A model generated the notes under the pieces. That model did no database searches, was not told the origin of the DNA, and saw only the letters and a program-made list of their open reading frames with translations. Positions 39,037-40,383 of a stretch of DNA of 40,383 bases are shown piece after piece; positions within the stretch are counted from its first letter, which is position 1, and each line of letters opens with the position of its first letter. The DNA lies in the IMG/VR virus record IMGVR_UViG_3300044974_000778, positions 1 through 40,383 of that record. The stretch is one strand, 5' to 3'. This DNA is from a virus. The translations under genes were made by a program, and so were the position numbers.

Positions 39037-40244
39037 ATAATTGATTTATAAAATTCTGCTCTTGTTTTTGTTACGACATTTAAATCGTATTTGTCTTTAA
39101 CTGTCTCATATAATCTTTCTCCCATATCTTTAACAAGATTTGGGTTCTTTATTAGTTTCTCAATGTATTTGGCCCAATCACTGTGGTTTCTAACTTCTTT
39201 AACCAACATTGCGTTTCCGTCAACAAAGTTACCATTTTCTAAACAATGTTTTAAATCTATTGTATATGGACCAATTTCAGACGCAATTAATGCTTTTTTA
39301 TAGAATCCTGCCTCAATAACTTTAAGTTGAGATTTCATTCTATTAAACATTGTATTTTTAATTGGTGCCAAAGATACATCAAATTTTGAATAATTCTTAG
39401 CGTAGGATGTAACAGGTTTTGTCCAAACTCTCAAATATGATTCATTCATTTCATTTGAGTATGATTCTTGATTGTATTTTAACAAGTGTTTTTTATAATC
39501 TTCAGAGATTATTGAGAAGTTTTGTGTGAATATTTTTTCATATTGAGCCCACACAGTTTCAGGTGGTAATATGTTTCTTTTAGTATGTTCACCAGTCTGA
39601 GCATTTATTTCAGTTACCGTACCTCTTGTATCAAATCCGCATAATACGTATTGAACTTTATCTTTGTAACTTGTTACTTTTGAGAATCCATTATCAAGTA
39701 ATTGAATATCGTGCAAGTGAGAAGACCCACCTAACCAACCAATTCTTAATCTATCAGAATCTTCAGTTGGTTCTTTAAATTGTGGTTCGTTTGGATTTAT
39801 TGCGTTAGGGAATACAACTACGTTTTTATTAGCCTTTTTAATTTCGTCGGCAAACAAAGTTGTGGTAGTTGTAACGTATTTTGAAACTTTTAAATTTGCA
39901 ATAATTTTTTCGTTAATCTTATTAACACGAATAATATCATGAATTGGGTGTTCTTTACCTGGCATCCAATAATCGTCAATATCACAAACGGTAATAATAC
40001 CTAATGAATTTAACATTTGAATTAATCGGTGAGCCTTTTCAAAATCAGGACCAATACTTCTATGGTAAGCAACAATTTGATATTGTGTCCAAAAGTTAAA
40101 ATCGTCGTACGGTGGTTCATACACAATATCAACGTGAAAATCTTCTGGGTATTGATTTTGCAAGAAAATGTGAGGGTCTACTGACCTAAATTTACCAACT
40201 CCCGACCTGTCGGATGGTACAACTAAAATTTTGATTTTTGACAT
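39033..40244 (-). CDS. Glycosyltransferase, GT4-like (GT-B fold)
   Basis: The 403-residue product starts IKILVVPSDRSGVGKFRSVD, a Gly-containing loop of GT-B enzymes. It has DIDDYWM near 97-103, then VVVFPNAINPNEP and RIGWLGGSSHLHD, typical of the start of the second Rossmann domain. The donor-binding part (FNRMKSQLKVIEAGFYKKAL) has the Lys and Glu that contact the nucleotide. It is the most upstream complete gene of the minus block, 54 bases after the partial gene. A GAGG lies 15 bases before the ATG, too far to be a normal Shine-Dalgarno. Confidence 0.75.
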   Translation of the reverse strand: MSKIKILVVPSDRSGVGKFRSVDPHIFLQNQYPEDFHVDIVYEPPYDDFNFWTQYQIVAYHRSIGPDFEKAHRLIQMLNSLGIITVCDIDDYWMPGKEHPIHDIIRVNKINEKIIANLKVSKYVTTTTTLFADEIKKANKNVVVFPNAINPNEPQFKEPTEDSDRLRIGWLGGSSHLHDIQLLDNGFSKVTSYKDKVQYVLCGFDTRGTVTEINAQTGEHTKRNILPPETVWAQYEKIFTQNFSIISEDYKKHLLKYNQESYSNEMNESYLRVWTKPVTSYAKNYSKFDVSLAPIKNTMFNRMKSQLKVIEAGFYKKALIASEIGPYTIDLKHCLENGNFVDGNAMLVKEVRNHSDWAKYIEKLIKNPNLVKDMGERLYETVKDKYDLNVVTKTRAEFYKSII

Positions 40245-40298
40245 AAATTAAGATATATACCTCAAAATATAAGGTTTTATGTCAAATAAGAAAAGGGG

Positions 40299-40383
40299 TT
40301 AGGACAACTTTTTAATTTTGGTTACCTTACCTTCAAAAATGTGTTTCCCAACTTTAAAACTGAATACCTCGTTAGTCTTTTCT
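40299..40383 (-). CDS. C-terminal end of an unknown gene, cut by the window
   Basis: On the minus strand an open frame enters from the right edge and stops with TAA at 40299-40301. It reads 27 residues ending EVFSFKVGKHIFEGKVTKIK, then KLS. It is too short to name. The stop, the composition and the 54-base gap to the next gene fit a real gene. Nothing more can be said. Confidence 0.6.
   Translation of the reverse strand, partial: EKTNEVFSFKVGKHIFEGKVTKIKKLS

Noticed and set aside
40260-40263. GAGG as a Shine-Dalgarno for the GT4-like gene
   Set aside because: Fifteen bases separate it from the ATG, too far for normal use.

Overview
The window is a piece of a T4-like (myovirus) phage genome, AT-rich and tightly packed. 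No cellular housekeeping genes, insertion sequences, CRISPR arrays or tRNAs were seen. The head genes follow the T4 order: portal (gp20), prohead protease (gp21), scaffold/core (gp22) and major capsid protein (gp23). A gp55-type late sigma factor and a gp5-type baseplate hub protein are also present. The host is most likely a member of the Bacteroidota, probably a flavobacterium. Almost no gene has a Shine-Dalgarno sequence. One small secreted protein has a signal peptide ending in Ser-Phe-Gly-Gln, typical of flavobacteria. A small protein resembles DUF4494, known mainly from Bacteroidota. A Bacteroides-type promoter can be seen upstream of the signal-peptide gene.

Layout. From 1 to about 11.35 kb most genes lie on the plus strand: portal (cut by the window edge), a helical protein at the gp67/68 position, an unknown protein, protease, DUF4494-like protein, unknown, very acidic scaffold, major capsid protein, a candidate internal head protein, a zinc-ribbon protein and a Cys-rich basic protein. 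Three small genes run against them: a phage copy of ribosomal protein bS21, the secreted protein and a 77-residue unknown. From 11.33 kb to the right end everything is on the minus strand and reads leftward, with most genes overlapping by 1 or 4 bases or separated by 1 base. In transcription order this block holds a partial gene, a glycosyltransferase, a DnaQ/PolB-like exonuclease, dUTPase, a long glycan island (22.2-37.7 kb) containing an NAD synthetase, PhoH, a HAD-like protein, two more glycosyltransferases, the late sigma factor, and then baseplate/tail structural genes.

How the genes work together. The left part builds the prohead, and the gp21-like protease would cut the capsid protein after Glu60. 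A short motif, TATTTAT, lies upstream of eight genes, five of them at 13-15 bases from the ATG. It is the best candidate for the promoter read by the gp55-like sigma encoded in the same window. The glycan island encodes sugar-nucleotide enzymes (GDP-mannose 3,5-epimerase, a UDP-glucose-dehydrogenase family enzyme, and a dehydrogenase/aminotransferase/acyltransferase trio), eleven glycosyltransferase-like proteins when those on its flanks are counted, and three methyltransferase-like proteins. I saw no flippase, polymerase or membrane-anchored initiating transferase, so the glycan is more likely built in the cytoplasm on a phage component than exported as a polysaccharide. GDP-mannose 3,5-epimerase makes GDP-L-galactose, and the window also encodes GT10 and GT11 family (fucosyltransferase-type) enzymes. 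This suggests a phage L-galactosylation or L-fucosylation pathway.

The two most interesting systems are the L-galactose/fucose decoration island, and the phage bS21. In Bacteroidota, bS21 helps hide the anti-Shine-Dalgarno sequence, and here the bS21 gene is the only gene I found with a recognisable Shine-Dalgarno core. All functions are inferred from reading the sequence; no database search was run.
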